Shown here: positions 63,289 to 64,000 of the stretch, one piece after another
How the letters are laid out: the number at the start of each line of letters is the position of its first letter
How positions within the stretch are numbered: position 1 is the first letter of the stretch
Source of the DNA: Paenibacillus sp. CAA11
Lineage (GTDB): Bacteria > Bacillota > Bacilli > Paenibacillales > Paenibacillaceae
Direction of reading: 5' to 3'
Length of the DNA stretch: 64,000 nt
Assembly (NCBI RefSeq): GCF_003060825.1
Contig: NZ_CP028922.1
Location: 4,743,001 to 4,807,000, forward strand
Notes under the pieces: generated by a model
What the model was told of the DNA's origin: nothing
The model's database searches: none
Seen by the model: only the letters and a program-made list of their open reading frames with translations
Position numbers and translations under genes: made by a program

Positions 63289-63900
63289 TTATGATTCATA
63301 GAAACGATCTATCATTTGCTTTATTTTCATCGGAGTTCTGAGCATAACTTGCTTCCCATCTTCATTAAAGGTCAAATGCCCCTTAAATGCTTCCGGCATA
63401 TCGTGATACTGTTTCTCGACTTGTTGCAGTGCTCTTTCAAAACAGGGATAACCGTATTTTTTAATAAGGGGAGGCAGCCCGAAAGCAGATCTTAAAAACT
63501 CATATTCGTAATAGTTATAAGGGGTCGTCTCCGGTCTTTTCATTAAAATCTTAAGGAAATGATCCATGACCTTGTCGATCTCTTCTTCTGAGGCATAATA
63601 GGTTAGTCCATGAACCGCGAGGAGTCTCATGTCCAAGTATCGTTCCTTTTTATAGGCTTTCTGAAAAAAGTCTTTCAACTCTAATTCCTTGCACCGGATA
63701 AGACCTCTCAGAATTTTATTTCGCCATGCGGCATTCTTCGATTTAAAATACAAGGCTTCTATCAACTCTGCCTCTTCTTTTGTTAAAGACTCATAGACTA
63801 CATCCTCTAATGCGCTTATAAACTTAGGATCATTTTCGCGAATCGGCGCAGTTGTAAGGTACCTCATCGATTCTTTATGAAGCTGTTGTTTTAAAGACAT
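63289..63900 (-). CDS. Unrecognised alpha-helical (HEAT-like) protein
   Basis: The 203 residues are mostly helical with repeats spaced about 35 residues apart (ALYFKSKNAAWRNKILRGLI, then LDMRLLAVHGLTYYASEEEI, then LPPLIKKYGYPCFERALQQV), as in HEAT-like scaffolds. No enzyme motif is seen. AAAGGAG lies about 9 nt before the ATG. With the small acidic gene downstream it could be an immunity-type pair, but this is a guess. Confidence 0.6.
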   Translation of the reverse strand: MSLKQQLHKESMRYLTTAPIRENDPKFISALEDVVYESLTKEEAELIEALYFKSKNAAWRNKILRGLIRCKELELKDFFQKAYKKERYLDMRLLAVHGLTYYASEEEIDKVMDHFLKILMKRPETTPYNYYEYEFLRSAFGLPPLIKKYGYPCFERALQQVEKQYHDMPEAFKGHLTFNEDGKQVMLRTPMKIKQMIDRFYES

Positions 63901-64000
63901 AGCGTCATAGCTCCTTTGTTAAAATTTAAACAGCGATTTCCCGAGTTTGCCATTAGTCGATACTAGCCCAGATAATATATAACCTATTTCCATTATAAGG

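Overview
The window looks like a chromosomal segment of a spore-forming Bacillota, most likely Paenibacillus or a close relative. The evidence is mid-range GC with strong GGAGG-type ribosome binding sites, a CotF-like spore-coat/alcohol dehydrogenase operon, cre-like sites, an AraC-GH39 fusion, SLH-domain and sortase-anchored surface proteins, and many paired regulator/oxidoreductase units. No rRNA, tRNA, CRISPR array, complete prophage or complete transposon was seen.

Layout. 1-2.8 kb: 5' end of a uracil-DNA glycosylase, a DUF817 membrane protein and a MetE-like methyltransferase with repeated TATAGC boxes upstream. 2.9-6.5 kb: an ECF sigma factor, an unknown membrane protein and an ABC exporter in one minus-strand operon. 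6.7-12 kb: an aminotransferase, two nucleotidyltransferases of antibiotic-modifying type and two unrecognised proteins. 12.4-14.4 kb: a polytopic membrane protein with a DUF6273-like C-terminal domain. 14.5-24.6 kb: a beta-glycoside utilisation cluster (two GH3 enzymes, an MFS transporter, an AraC-GH39 fusion and a divergent AraC regulator) with two cre-like sites. 24.9-33.8 kb: a SecA2-like ATPase, an ABC-2 exporter with a degenerate ABC-LytTR regulator, a MmyB-like regulator facing an SDR enzyme, a secreted histidine phosphatase and an AadE-like adenylyltransferase. 33.9-40.8 kb: a 2017-residue cell-wall-anchored adhesin followed by its own class B sortase. 41-50.8 kb: a quinone reductase/HxlR pair, an AAC(3)-like acetyltransferase, a frameshifted SLH 5'-nucleotidase, a MarR operon, a sigma/anti-sigma pair and a class C beta-lactamase-like protein. 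50.9-53.7 kb: CotF-like genes around an alcohol dehydrogenase. 53.7-64 kb: an MRJP/Yellow-like protein, a RadC remnant, a TetR-linked NTF2/NmrA pair, csaA, a MerR/aldo-keto reductase pair and single-gene enzymes.

Three patterns run across the genes. First, a 93-95 bp repeat with about 19-bp terminal inverted repeats occurs four times between 41.0 and 50.8 kb, with a lone end at 33.9 kb. Two copies have lost one end, and the remaining part lies just upstream of a regulator gene, where it carries promoter-like hexamers. Second, intrinsic terminators lie between a plausible promoter and the start codon of the AAC(3), Lnu-like and DUF6273-fusion genes, which suggests attenuation. Third, most enzymes sit beside a dedicated regulator (HxlR, MarR, TetR, MerR, MmyB-like, AraC, LytTR or ECF sigma).

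All functions come from reading motifs and gene order by eye. No database search or structure prediction was run.
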